Assembly: GCF_037154075.1 (NCBI RefSeq)
Contig: NZ_JBANRJ010000001.1
Location: 4,397,501 to 4,461,500 of the forward strand
Source: Sphingobium aromaticiconvertens
GTDB lineage: Bacteria; Pseudomonadota; Alphaproteobacteria; Sphingomonadales; Sphingomonadaceae
Direction of reading: 5' to 3'
DNA length: 64,000 bases
Position numbers and translations under genes: made by a program. The notes beneath the pieces are model-generated. The model was not told the origin of the DNA. It ran no database searches and saw only the letters and a list, made by a program, of their open reading frames with translations. How positions within the stretch are numbered: position 1 is the stretch's first letter; each line of letters opens with the position of its first letter. Shown one piece after another: positions 8,503 through 17,295 of the stretch.

Positions 8503-8820
8503 CTATCGCAGGCCGAAGCTGCGCGTCAGTGTGTCACCAATCGGTTCGCCCAGGCGAAAAATCTGGCGGCGGGCGCGTTTCGGGCAATCCATATTGCCTA
8601 TGATCCGGCACGGTCGCGCTTCATAGCCATAGGCATCCATCTTGCTGCTGGGAGGTCGATCTGCATCGCTCTCCACGAGAGGAGTCACCTCCGCTCGCAC
8701 ACCCCCCATGCAAAGTGCGGGCACGGCCTGACAGGATGGCGCGCCGGGCTGACGGCGAATCCGATGCGTCACAACCGATGGCGTCGCCAGCGTGGCGGCG
8801 GCGATCAGGATGGCGATCAT
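8503..8820 (-). CDS. Small exported protein, unknown; possible N-terminal frameshift
   Basis: 105 residues from ATG 8820. A hydrophobic start (MIAILIAAATLATPSVV) is followed by a Cys-containing mature part (four Cys) ending in RLGEPIGDTL, a pattern I associate with small secreted sphingomonad unknowns. The odd point: the good ribosome site (AGGGAG) is spaced for an ATG at 8837, giving MKAMLS and then TGA that overlaps the ATG at 8820. MKAMLS joined to IAILIAAATLA would be a perfect signal peptide, so a one-base frameshift, or a coupled mini-leader, is likely. Confidence 0.55.
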   Translation of the reverse strand: MIAILIAAATLATPSVVTHRIRRQPGAPSCQAVPALCMGGVRAEVTPLVESDADRPPSSKMDAYGYEARPCRIIGNMDCPKRARRQIFRLGEPIGDTLTRSFGLR

Positions 8821-8985
8821 GACAACATGGCTTTCATGATATCTCCCTCTTGAAAGCACCAACGCGGCATGAGCCGATGTGTTGCACCGCCAGCGCGAAA
8901 AGGCGAAAAGGGAAGAGGGCGCCGCTCGACAAGGGCCGGGGGACTCCCTATCGCGCTATCCTGATAAGAGACCAGAAGAGGAACA

Positions 8986-9972
8986 ATGATGGTGCAGGCT
9001 AGCTCGACGCTCGACCGCGTACTGGTGCTGGAAATGGTCCGCGTGACCGAGGCTGCGGCGATCGCTGCGGCCAGGCTCGTTGGCCGGGGCGATGAGAAGG
9101 CGGCCGACGCCGCCGCCGTCGAAGCGATGCGCCTTGCCTTTAACGACCTTTATATGGACGGCACCGTGGTGATCGGTGAGGGCGAGCGGGACGAGGCGCC
9201 AATGCTCTATATAGGGGAGAAGGTCGGCAACGCGATCGGCACCGGACCAAAAATCGACATCGCGCTCGACCCGCTGGAGGGCACCACGATCACCGCCAAA
9301 GCCGGGCCGAATGCGCTCGCCGTGCTGGCGATCTCCGAAGAAGGCGGACTGCTGAACGCGCCTGACGTCTATATGGAGAAGCTGGCCGTGGGGCCGGGCT
9401 ACCCCGATGGCGTCATCGATCTCAAAAAATCGGTGCGGGAGAATGTCGAGGCGGTGGCCGCGCACAAGGGCGTGGAACCGGGCGACATCATCGTCTGCGT
9501 CCTCGACCGCCCGCGCCATGAAAAGCTGATCGCCGAGTTGCGCGCCATTGGTTGCGGCATCATGCTGATCCCGGACGGCGACGTTGCGGGCGTTATCGCC
9601 ACGACTGACCCCGAAACTACGATCGACATCTATATGGGGTCAGGCGGCGCGCCGGAGGGGGTATTGGCCTGCGCGGCGCTGCGCTGCGTCGGTGGCCAGT
9701 TCAAGGGGCGCCTGCTGTTCCGCAACGAGGATGAGAAGCAGCGCGCCTATAAATGGGGGATCGAGGATCTGGACCGGATTTACGACCTCAAGGAACTTGC
9801 CCGCGGCGATTGTATCTTCGCGGCGACGGGCGTGACCGACGGCTCGCTGCTGGCTGGGGTCAAGCGCCTGCCGGGCGGCAAGTTGACCACCGAAAGCGTG
9901 GTAATGCGCGCCAGCACGGGCACCGTCCGCTGGGTGAAGGGCGAGCATCGGCTGGGCGCGAAGGACAGCTGA
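8986..9972 (+). CDS. glpX: Class II fructose-1,6-bisphosphatase
   Basis: 328 residues. GlpX family: GEGERDE (64-70) and DPLEGTT (95-101) are the metal and phosphate-binding motifs of the lithium-sensitive phosphatase fold. It dephosphorylates fructose 1,6-bisphosphate in gluconeogenesis, and some family members also act on sedoheptulose bisphosphate. AAGAGGAA lies just upstream of ATG 8986, with a second ATG in the next codon. Alphaproteobacteria often carry glpX next to hom, as here; the recJ gene often found next is replaced by an acetyltransferase 5 bp downstream. Confidence 0.95.
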   Translation: MMVQASSTLDRVLVLEMVRVTEAAAIAAARLVGRGDEKAADAAAVEAMRLAFNDLYMDGTVVIGEGERDEAPMLYIGEKVGNAIGTGPKIDIALDPLEGTTITAKAGPNALAVLAISEEGGLLNAPDVYMEKLAVGPGYPDGVIDLKKSVRENVEAVAAHKGVEPGDIIVCVLDRPRHEKLIAELRAIGCGIMLIPDGDVAGVIATTDPETTIDIYMGSGGAPEGVLACAALRCVGGQFKGRLLFRNEDEKQRAYKWGIEDLDRIYDLKELARGDCIFAATGVTDGSLLAGVKRLPGGKLTTESVVMRASTGTVRWVKGEHRLGAKDS

Positions 9973-9977
9973 CCCCT

Positions 9978-10535
9978 ATGGCTAACAACTGCGTGACATT
10001 GCGACAGGCAGGCCGTGCGGATGCGCCCCTGATCGCCCGGTTGCATGCTATTAGCTGGCGCAACGCCTATGCCGCGATATTGGATACGGGCTGGCTTGCG
10101 GACGAGTTGGACACCGACAGACTGACCGTATGGAGCGCGCGGTTGGCGGCCCCCTCCCCTGCCATGCACCTGCTGATCGCCGAGCGCGATGGCGAAGCGA
10201 TGGGCTTTGTCTGCGTGGTGGGCGGAGCCGATCCGCGCTGGGGCACGCTGGTCGACAATCTGCACGTCCTGCCAGATGCGAAAGGCAGCGGCGTTGGCGC
10301 ACTGTTGCTGCGCGCCGCCGCCAGATGGGCCGCCGACGCGTTCCCGCAGGATGGCGTCCACCTCTTTTGCTATACCGAAAACCGGCCCGCCCGCACTTTC
10401 TACGAGCGGATGGGCGGGCGCGTGGTCGAGGAAATGGATCGCATGGCCCCCGATGGCCGCATGGCACCCGAAGTCCGTTATCATTGGCCAGACGCCGCCG
10501 CACTGGCGGGGATCAGGTCGAGCGGACCCGCCTGA
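9978..10535 (+). CDS. GNAT family N-acetyltransferase
   Basis: 185 residues. The GNAT acetyl-CoA site is NLHVLPDAKGSGVGALLL (motif A), followed by the CYTENRPARTFYERMGG motif B segment typical of RimI-like enzymes. Substrate unknown. The start 5 bp after glpX suggests joint transcription; the frame is open further upstream inside glpX but the family start is here. The 3' end overlaps the convergent PepSY gene by 23 bp. Confidence 0.88.
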   Translation: MANNCVTLRQAGRADAPLIARLHAISWRNAYAAILDTGWLADELDTDRLTVWSARLAAPSPAMHLLIAERDGEAMGFVCVVGGADPRWGTLVDNLHVLPDAKGSGVGALLLRAAARWAADAFPQDGVHLFCYTENRPARTFYERMGGRVVEEMDRMAPDGRMAPEVRYHWPDAAALAGIRSSGPA

Positions 10536-11784
10536 CCAGCCTCCCCCCGCCCAGCGCCGCGATCATCGACAGGCCAGTCAACGGAAACAGCGCGCCCAGC
10601 AGGATCATCAGCCCTGCCACGGTCCGCCCAGCGCCCGGCGGCGCAGAAGGCGGCGGGGCCAAGCGGCCATCACGACGCCGCTTCCACCACAGGATCGGCC
10701 CGGTCGCGCACAGCAACAGCAGCACCAGACAGCCCGCCAACATCAGCAGGCGGTTCACCTCCCCATATTGCTGGCCCTGATGGGTCGCGATGCCCCATTC
10801 CACCGCCTTTGCCCCCGGCCCGAAATGCCGCCAGTCAATATCTTGCACGACCGCGCCCGATCCGGCGTCGACGGTGATGGCCCGCGCATCCTGCGCCGCC
10901 ATGACACTGGTCACGACCAGATAGGGTGCGCCCGGCGTCGCGGGCAGGATCAGGCTGTATCCGCCACCGACGCCGCGTTGGCCAGCGATCCGGATCACCG
11001 CATCCACCCCAACATCGCCATGACCGCCGATGCTCGCGCCACTCTCTCTCAACGTCCAGGGCAGCACATCTTTCGTCGATTGGACCCAGGGCAGGACCGG
11101 CGATTTGGGGCGGCCCCAATTGTTGGCGGCGACGACGTTCCGCAGTCCGCCGCCCCACACATCCGTCCACGGCATGCCTGTGACGGCGAGGAACAGGATC
11201 ACCCCGGCGGCCAGAAAGCCCAATGTGCCATGCAGATCCTGCCAGAATAGCCGTCCGCCGGGCCGTCCCCGCAACGCCAGCGCCCGGCTCCCCGCACGCG
11301 GCCAGCGCAGATAAAAGCCGGTCACGACCAACAGAATAGCCCAGCCCGCCACGATCTCGACCAGTAGATTGCCGACCGGGCCGGTCAGCGCCAGACTATG
11401 CAGATGCTTGACCGTCTGCATGATGCCGCCGTCCGAGATCCGGCCAAGAATGGCCCCATCATGCGGATCGACGAACAGCGTGATTGGCGGCTTACCCTCC
11501 GGCCGCACGGTCAAGCGCCAGCTTTCATCCGCAGCGGCAGGCCGGATGATCTGCGCGACCCGCTCGCCCGTCGCGGTTTCAACCGCCCGGACAAAGCGCG
11601 AGGGAGCGAGCATCGGTCCGATCGTCGTCAGGATGATCCGATCATGATAGACGGCCCGCTCGATCTCCGGCTTGTAGAGATAGAGCGCGCCCGTCACCGC
11701 CATCAGCGCGAGGACCGGCAGGACGATCAGGCCAGCAAAGAAATGCCAGCGCCACATCGCCCGATAGAGGTGTTTGCCGTCCAT
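10513..11784 (-). CDS. PepSY-associated membrane protein (PiuB-like)
   Basis: 423 residues. About four membrane spans: 13-38, 140-163, 187-210 and 347-370, plus a C-terminal hydrophobic region. Conserved features include the N-terminal HFFAGLIVLPVLALMAVTGALYLY, HLHSLALTGPVG and DLHGTLGF, with several His facing the membrane that suggest haem or metal. The family is linked to siderophore or metal uptake and may act as a reductase that frees the metal. Start ATG overlaps the TonB receptor stop (TGATG), so it is co-translated with that receptor. Confidence 0.85.
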   Translation of the reverse strand: MDGKHLYRAMWRWHFFAGLIVLPVLALMAVTGALYLYKPEIERAVYHDRIILTTIGPMLAPSRFVRAVETATGERVAQIIRPAAADESWRLTVRPEGKPPITLFVDPHDGAILGRISDGGIMQTVKHLHSLALTGPVGNLLVEIVAGWAILLVVTGFYLRWPRAGSRALALRGRPGGRLFWQDLHGTLGFLAAGVILFLAVTGMPWTDVWGGGLRNVVAANNWGRPKSPVLPWVQSTKDVLPWTLRESGASIGGHGDVGVDAVIRIAGQRGVGGGYSLILPATPGAPYLVVTSVMAAQDARAITVDAGSGAVVQDIDWRHFGPGAKAVEWGIATHQGQQYGEVNRLLMLAGCLVLLLLCATGPILWWKRRRDGRLAPPPSAPPGAGRTVAGLMILLGALFPLTGLSMIAALGGGRLVRRVRST

Positions 11785-13784
11785 CAGAACCGCGCCCGCA
11801 CACCGCCATAAACGGCGCGCCGCTCGACCGGATAGAAGATCGCGCGTGCAGCAGGCGTAAGCGCGGCATAATTCACCACCGCACTGATGTCGCCGACTGC
11901 CTTCTCATTGGTCAGGTTCCGGGCATCTACGAACAACGTTACGCCCTTGCGGACCTCCGCCTGCGCGGCCAGCCCCAGCAGCGCATAGCCGCCCACTCGT
12001 TTCGTGTTCGCATAGTCGACCCATGCGCCCTGCGGCACCCATTCAACCGACGGCGTAACGGACAGGGCGTCGTCCCCGATCCGCAACTGCGCGCGGGTCA
12101 TGTGACGCGGGATCACAGGCAGGCGGTTGTCGCCATATTCGCTGTCGTCGCGAAACCGGAAGTCGCTATATTGATAGACGGAGCGCAATCGCAGCCACGG
12201 CGCCAGATCAAGATCCAGCCCCACCTCCACGCCCTGATGCCGCGTCCGCCCGGCGTTGAAGGTCGCGGCCGGAATATCCGCCGACACGCTATATTGCAGC
12301 ATCTCGCCCTTCAGGTCGGCGCGATACAGGCTGATGTCCCACGTCGCGATGCCCGCATGGCCACGCGTACCGATCTCCGCCGTCCACACCTTTTGCGGGC
12401 GGACGGGGACGAAGGCGGCGACCTGCGCTACTTCGCCAAAGCCCGGCATTTCGACCGATCGGCTATAATTGACATAGAATTGCACCGCCGACGACGGTTC
12501 GAACAACAGGCCGAATTTGGGCGCGAAGGCATCATAATCGACCTGCCCTCGAACAGATGCCGGGACACTCTGTTCCTGCACCCGATGCGCGTCGGTATAA
12601 ATGCCCCCGGCAATCAGCGTCAGCCGATCGACCGGCGCATAGCGAATTTCGCCATAGCTGTTGATCGTATGCGCCCGCTGTTCGGCGAGCATGGCCGGCG
12701 CACGCCCCGGCTGGCGATCGCCATTGACGTTCACGAAGCGCCGCGACTGCACCTCTCCGAAACGCGCGGTCGTGCCGATCGTCAGGCCCAGCGGCCCGGC
12801 CTGCATGTCGTACCGGCCAAAAACGCCATAGTCCGTCGATGTCTGGTCGATCACCTGAAAGATCGGATGAAACAAATGTTTCAGGTTGAGGAATACCCCA
12901 CCCGAAAGCTGCCCCTTACCCAAATCCAGAACCGTTCGGTTCTGTAATCGAATTGAATCGATGTCGCGCGCCTGATCGCCGCTGAAATTTCCCTTCTTCG
13001 GGTTGTTCAGCGCATCGGCTTCCGTCAGCGCGCCGGGAAGCTCCTGCCGGATGCTCTGCGCGCTCGCATAGAAGCGCGTTTCCAGCCGGTCGGACAGGCG
13101 CAGGCCGACATTGCCGTTGAAGCGCAGGCTCTTGCGCCGTCCATGGTCGCGGTCACCATCCGACCGATCAGCGGTGATCGCAGCCCATGCGTCACCCCGC
13201 TCATCGGCATAGCCGCCCTCCACTTTCGCGCGGATAGTGTCGAACGCCCCGCCATCGATCGACAGGCCCAACCCCGGTGCAGTCCGCCCAGTCGGCGTCA
13301 CCGCATTGATCGCCCCGCCTAGCGTCGATCCGCCCAGCCGCAGCGCATTACCGCCACGATAGACCTCGATATGCTGGAAGACCTGCGGATCGAGTTCCTG
13401 AAAATCGCCATTGTCATCGGCCAGATTGATGGGGATGCCATCCTGCAACAAGGTCAGCCCCCGCATATGAAAGCCCCGGCTGATCCCCGACCCGCGGATC
13501 GACAGGCGCACTTCCTGCCCGAAACGCGGCTGGGTGTAGACACCGGGCGAGAAGGCCAACGTGTCGCGCAGCGAAACAGCGAGCTTGCCCCGGAAATCAT
13601 CGGCCGACACGATATCGACGCCGCCCGGCGTGCGGGCAATCTGCGTGGCGGCATCCTCGATCGTCTGGCTGGCGGTGACGATGATGCTCGTGCCATCCGC
13701 CTCATCGGCATGGGCGATAACAGGCGACAGGGCAAAGGCGAGCGCACACAGCGACGCGCCGCGCGAAAGAGCAGAAAAGGACAT
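11784..13784 (-). CDS. TonB-dependent outer-membrane receptor
   Basis: 666 residues. Signal peptide 1-26 (ending VIAHA), TonB-box-like TSIIVTAS soon after, plug domain (about 45-160: GVDIVSADDF, LSIRGSGISRGFHMRGLTLLQDGIP, IEVYRGGNALRLG), then a 22-strand barrel ending with aromatic-terminated VYGGVRARF. The plug and size fit siderophore or metal-chelate receptors. Its neighbours are a DUF2946 protein upstream and a PepSY protein downstream, so metal (iron or copper) is the likely cargo; this is inference. A fixed Fur box is not evident just upstream. Confidence 0.92.
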   Translation of the reverse strand: MSFSALSRGASLCALAFALSPVIAHADEADGTSIIVTASQTIEDAATQIARTPGGVDIVSADDFRGKLAVSLRDTLAFSPGVYTQPRFGQEVRLSIRGSGISRGFHMRGLTLLQDGIPINLADDNGDFQELDPQVFQHIEVYRGGNALRLGGSTLGGAINAVTPTGRTAPGLGLSIDGGAFDTIRAKVEGGYADERGDAWAAITADRSDGDRDHGRRKSLRFNGNVGLRLSDRLETRFYASAQSIRQELPGALTEADALNNPKKGNFSGDQARDIDSIRLQNRTVLDLGKGQLSGGVFLNLKHLFHPIFQVIDQTSTDYGVFGRYDMQAGPLGLTIGTTARFGEVQSRRFVNVNGDRQPGRAPAMLAEQRAHTINSYGEIRYAPVDRLTLIAGGIYTDAHRVQEQSVPASVRGQVDYDAFAPKFGLLFEPSSAVQFYVNYSRSVEMPGFGEVAQVAAFVPVRPQKVWTAEIGTRGHAGIATWDISLYRADLKGEMLQYSVSADIPAATFNAGRTRHQGVEVGLDLDLAPWLRLRSVYQYSDFRFRDDSEYGDNRLPVIPRHMTRAQLRIGDDALSVTPSVEWVPQGAWVDYANTKRVGGYALLGLAAQAEVRKGVTLFVDARNLTNEKAVGDISAVVNYAALTPAARAIFYPVERRAVYGGVRARF

Positions 13785-13835
13785 GGTGGAACACTTTCGG
13801 AAAAACAGCGACGCGCCGACCTTTACGGCCGGGCG

Positions 13836-14267
13836 TCAATCAGGATGGTTGTTTTTCGGAAGAAGTGCGGGCGGCCCCGATGAGGGCGGCGGCGGCGCAG
13901 CTAGCCGCGCGATCCAGCCAATCTTGACCGCAAAGGCGATGACGCCAAAGCCGCTCGTCCAGGCAGGTAACGACAGGTCGGCCAGGGGCAAGGGCGGCAG
14001 CAGCGGCTGGGTCGCGCCCCCGGCAAAAGCGCAATGCTGCTGCATGAACCGATCGTCGCCGGCCGGACCATGATCGCCGGGCGCGGACTCGCGATGCACG
14101 ACGACATTGACGGCGCCCTGCCCCGTACACAGGGCGACGACCACGCCCTTGTCAGTGCGGACGGGCATGAAGCCCGACGGCGCAACCAGTTGAAGACACA
14201 GGACGATCAGAGCCAGCGCCGCCAACAGGCCACGCCCTCCCTCACTCTGTCTGATTACCCCCATCAT
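13836..14267 (-). CDS. DUF2946-like exported protein
   Basis: 143 residues from the ATG at 14267, preceded by GGGGAGG; an earlier in-frame ATG at 14303 has no ribosome site. N-terminal hydrophobic signal or anchor (LLAALALIVLCLQLVAPSGF), a short Cys/His-bearing mid part (ALCTGQG, VVHRESAPGDHG, MQQHCAFAGG) and a C-terminal hydrophobic stretch. This layout matches the DUF2946 family, which often sits beside copper-related TonB receptors. It reads into the receptor gene 51 bp downstream, so it is probably the first gene of a three-gene uptake operon. Confidence 0.65.
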   Translation of the reverse strand: MMGVIRQSEGGRGLLAALALIVLCLQLVAPSGFMPVRTDKGVVVALCTGQGAVNVVVHRESAPGDHGPAGDDRFMQQHCAFAGGATQPLLPPLPLADLSLPAWTSGFGVIAFAVKIGWIARLAAPPPPSSGPPALLPKNNHPD

Positions 14268-14343
14268 GCCGCCTCCCCTAGCGTCACATGAGCGCGCTGT
14301 CACTGGGACAAAAGGCCCATGCTACATCGCTGCCAAATCAACG

Positions 14344-14892
14344 CTATGGCTCTTCGGGCGACTCGATCCGTTCTTCATAATTGCCCAGAGCCGCGATCAC
14401 ATCAGGTTCCTCGGCATAGCGCCGCCGCAGCTTGGCTAGCCTGGCATCGGAACCAGCACACAGCTCGCGGATGCTCTGCTCCAGATAGGCGGCGCGTTCG
14501 GCATCATAGGGTTCCTCACCCCGGAAATGGTCACACCCGTCCCGGTCCACCATGAAAGTGGTGACTTCCGCTGGAAAGACAGGCGCATCGGTCGCGGCAT
14601 TCGAAGCCGGCAGATCCAGTGATTGTGCAGCCTCGGCAGGCTTGGCAGGCCTGACAGGCGCAGGGCGGGAGACCGGGGCCACAGGCGCAGCGACATTGGC
14701 GACGGGCACGCTTGCTATGCCTATGCCTTTCTGCTCCACCGGGGCGATGGCATCCCTGTTGACAGAGGTTGTATTGGCGACCGCTGTGTCATCACCGGAT
14801 GAAGGCGTACAACCGCCGATACCGGCACCGATCCCGGCGCAGGCAAGCACCAGCAGCGTCCTTCTTCCCCAGCATCGAAACGGCCCCGTCAT
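14344..14892 (-). CDS. Lipoprotein of unknown function
   Basis: 182 residues. Signal peptide with lipobox IGGC, lipidated Cys28. Then a long low-complexity stretch rich in Ala, Pro and Val (about 50-105), which looks like a flexible tether, and a folded end with FMVDRDGCDHFRGEEPYDAERAAYL and a charged helix. I do not recognise the family, though FMVDRDGCDHFRGEEPYD looks conserved. The start overlaps the stop of the patatin-like gene by 4 bp (ATGA), so the two are coupled and may work together. Confidence 0.75.
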   Translation of the reverse strand: MTGPFRCWGRRTLLVLACAGIGAGIGGCTPSSGDDTAVANTTSVNRDAIAPVEQKGIGIASVPVANVAAPVAPVSRPAPVRPAKPAEAAQSLDLPASNAATDAPVFPAEVTTFMVDRDGCDHFRGEEPYDAERAAYLEQSIRELCAGSDARLAKLRRRYAEEPDVIAALGNYEERIESPEEP

Positions 14893-17246
14893 CCGATCTC
14901 CTCGCGCAGGCTGGCGATGAGGTCGGCGACCAGCGGCAGCCGGTCTTCCTCTTCGTCCAGCACAGCCAGAAACGCCGAACGCCTATAACCGGCCACTGTG
15001 TCGGCGGATAGACGGCTTGCTGTGGGCATGGCTGAAATCACGATATCCAGAAGCCGCTCCACCCCATGCAGCCGCCCCCACAGATAATCATTCTCCCGAT
15101 AGGCACGGCTGAAGAAAGCGCCGAAATTGTTGAACTCGATGCCTTTCAGTGTTGCCACGGCCCCACCGGAGCGGATCGCATGGCAATCCTCTGGTGAGAT
15201 GCGGTCCACCTTGATCGGGTCATGTTCCTCCAGCGCGTCCCCCTGCAATAGCGGCAGGGTGGCGATGTCGGTGAAGGGAAAACCGAGATAAGCCAGCAGC
15301 ATCGCCCGCCGCTCCACCTTGGGCAGCCCCCATAATGCTTCGGACAGCACGGCCTCTGCCGCGGCGTCACGCGCGCCCAGATCGCGCGCCTGCGCCAGAG
15401 CGGCGAACGCCTCCCCCGGCTTGTCGAGCGTATCGCGCGCCGCCGTCAGCACGTCTGCGCCATAATGGTCCGGCGACTCGCACGGCGCATATTCGGCCAG
15501 ACCCTGATAAATGGCCTCGCGCATCGCCTCGACCGCCGCTTCATTGACGCTACTTTGCGCCTCCAGAATTTCGGTCAGGCACCGTGCCATGAAACGCAGG
15601 CGGCGGACACGGAAACCCAGGTCCTGCGCGCGGAAAAACTGGACCGGCACGGATTTGGCGCTCAACCCCCCGCTCAGTTGGTCGATACCCTCGGCTCGAA
15701 CATGGCCCCATAGCGCGCGACGAAAACTGTCGCGCATCATCGCACCCTCCTCGCCACTCAGGGCAAAAAGCAGGGCTGCGCTCTCCTCGACGATGCCCGA
15801 AAGCTTGAGGTGACCATAGGCCGAATAGGCGAAACCCGCCGCATTCGCGGCCCGGTGCTGGACTTTCGCCCGCCATGTCGCCAGCCTTTGCGGGTTCGGC
15901 CGGTCGAGGAACAATATCCCGCCGACCGCCCCCTCCACCTCGGCCTCAATCGCCGGGCGCAGCGCAGCCAGGATGCGTCCAGTACGACGCACGCCAGCCG
16001 AATGACGCTCGATCGCTTCCAGATTATCCCGAATGGGCTGTTCGCGGGGAATGTCGCTCAATGCGCCGAAAATAGTACGGAAAAAGCCAGGCAGTGGCGC
16101 ATCATGCCCCTCTGCTTCCTCCACCTGCTCGCCGCCGCGATTGAGGCGGATGCTGCGTTGCCCCGGCTTGGGATCGATATAGACGAAGCGGCGGTCAACC
16201 TCCCGCCGCGACGGGCGGTTCCGCAGTGCGCCGATCGCCTGAGCAAAGGGGGCGTTGGCCAGCACCGATCCGTCGATCAGCACCGTATCCTCGGCATGTC
16301 CATGCGCGGCCTGTCGCGGCAGCACCCGCGCCAGGAAAGCATCGCGCCCCGGCCAGTTGCGATGCCGCCCCTTCAGCACCCGGTCCAGCTCCCGCACGGT
16401 AAAGGGTGGGAAAGCGCCGGGAAAACTGGCGGTGGCACGCGCGGCAAAAACCAGTTCGGCGGCATCCGCAAAGCGCCGTCGCCCCGCAGCCCGGTCGCCG
16501 CTGCCCGCTCGCCCATGCGCGCTAAAGCCGATCGACAGGCGATGCTCGGTCTCGACCACTTCCGGCGGGCTGTTGAGGGTCAGGCTTTGCGCATGTCCCT
16601 CAAAGTCCGTGACGGTAACGAACAGGTCCAGCGGATGCCCTTCAGGCAGTAGTGGCGGCCCCGCCTCAGCCGCCGTCATCGCGTCGAACGCGTCCAGCAA
16701 CATGGTCGAGAATACCTCGCCGCCAAAAGGCGGCTCGAACCAGCGCGAGCGGATGAAGTGCGACAGCTTGCGCCGCACCTCTTCCCGCGTGTCGGGGGCG
16801 ACCGTGCGTTCCACCGTATCGCCCGGATGGCGCGCGGCCATCCACACGAGCGGCGTCGCCCAGAATTTGGTCAATTGGCGCGCGGGCCGCGCGTCGGGAT
16901 CGAGCAGTTGCTCAACATCGGCATTGTCCAGCCACAATTGGGTGAGTGGTTCCAGCGATTGGCCCGTCTCGATCGCCTGCGCCAGAAAGATACCGTTAAT
17001 CCCGCCTGCGCTGGCCCCCGCAATGATGTCGGGCAGGATTCGCAGCCGCGTCCCGCTAGCGCTTTCCATCTCGGCCAACAGTTGTTGATAGATGCCCTGC
17101 ACGCCGGGTTCGATCGGCGCGCCATCGTGGAAAGCGCGACTGGCGCGGGCCAGACGCCAGATTTCCTTGGTGATGCCGTGCATGTAGATGGCCAGGCTGA
17201 TCCCGCCATAGCAGACCAGCGCGAGCCTAAGCTCCTTCTCTCTCAT
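14889..17246 (-). CDS. Patatin-like phospholipase family protein
   Basis: 785 residues, much longer than a bare patatin domain. The patatin domain lies at about 5-350: oxyanion segment CYGGISLA (12-19), nucleophile Ser79 in GASAGG and catalytic Asp325 in IDGS, giving the complete Ser-Asp dyad. The remaining ~430 residues are a helical, Arg/Glu/Ala-rich C-terminal region matching the patatin-related long family (DUF3376 type). No signal peptide, so it acts in the cytoplasm or at the inner face of the membrane. It is translationally coupled to the following lipoprotein. Confidence 0.88.
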   Translation of the reverse strand: MREKELRLALVCYGGISLAIYMHGITKEIWRLARASRAFHDGAPIEPGVQGIYQQLLAEMESASGTRLRILPDIIAGASAGGINGIFLAQAIETGQSLEPLTQLWLDNADVEQLLDPDARPARQLTKFWATPLVWMAARHPGDTVERTVAPDTREEVRRKLSHFIRSRWFEPPFGGEVFSTMLLDAFDAMTAAEAGPPLLPEGHPLDLFVTVTDFEGHAQSLTLNSPPEVVETEHRLSIGFSAHGRAGSGDRAAGRRRFADAAELVFAARATASFPGAFPPFTVRELDRVLKGRHRNWPGRDAFLARVLPRQAAHGHAEDTVLIDGSVLANAPFAQAIGALRNRPSRREVDRRFVYIDPKPGQRSIRLNRGGEQVEEAEGHDAPLPGFFRTIFGALSDIPREQPIRDNLEAIERHSAGVRRTGRILAALRPAIEAEVEGAVGGILFLDRPNPQRLATWRAKVQHRAANAAGFAYSAYGHLKLSGIVEESAALLFALSGEEGAMMRDSFRRALWGHVRAEGIDQLSGGLSAKSVPVQFFRAQDLGFRVRRLRFMARCLTEILEAQSSVNEAAVEAMREAIYQGLAEYAPCESPDHYGADVLTAARDTLDKPGEAFAALAQARDLGARDAAAEAVLSEALWGLPKVERRAMLLAYLGFPFTDIATLPLLQGDALEEHDPIKVDRISPEDCHAIRSGGAVATLKGIEFNNFGAFFSRAYRENDYLWGRLHGVERLLDIVISAMPTASRLSADTVAGYRRSAFLAVLDEEEDRLPLVADLIASLREEIG

Positions 17247-17295
17247 GGCTCAGGGTTCGCAGAGGGTGGGCAATTTGTCGAGCACCGTTCCCCCG

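Noticed and set aside
12102..12947. 281-codon ORF opposite the TonB receptor
   Set aside because: Low-complexity His/Arg-rich translation, no start signal.
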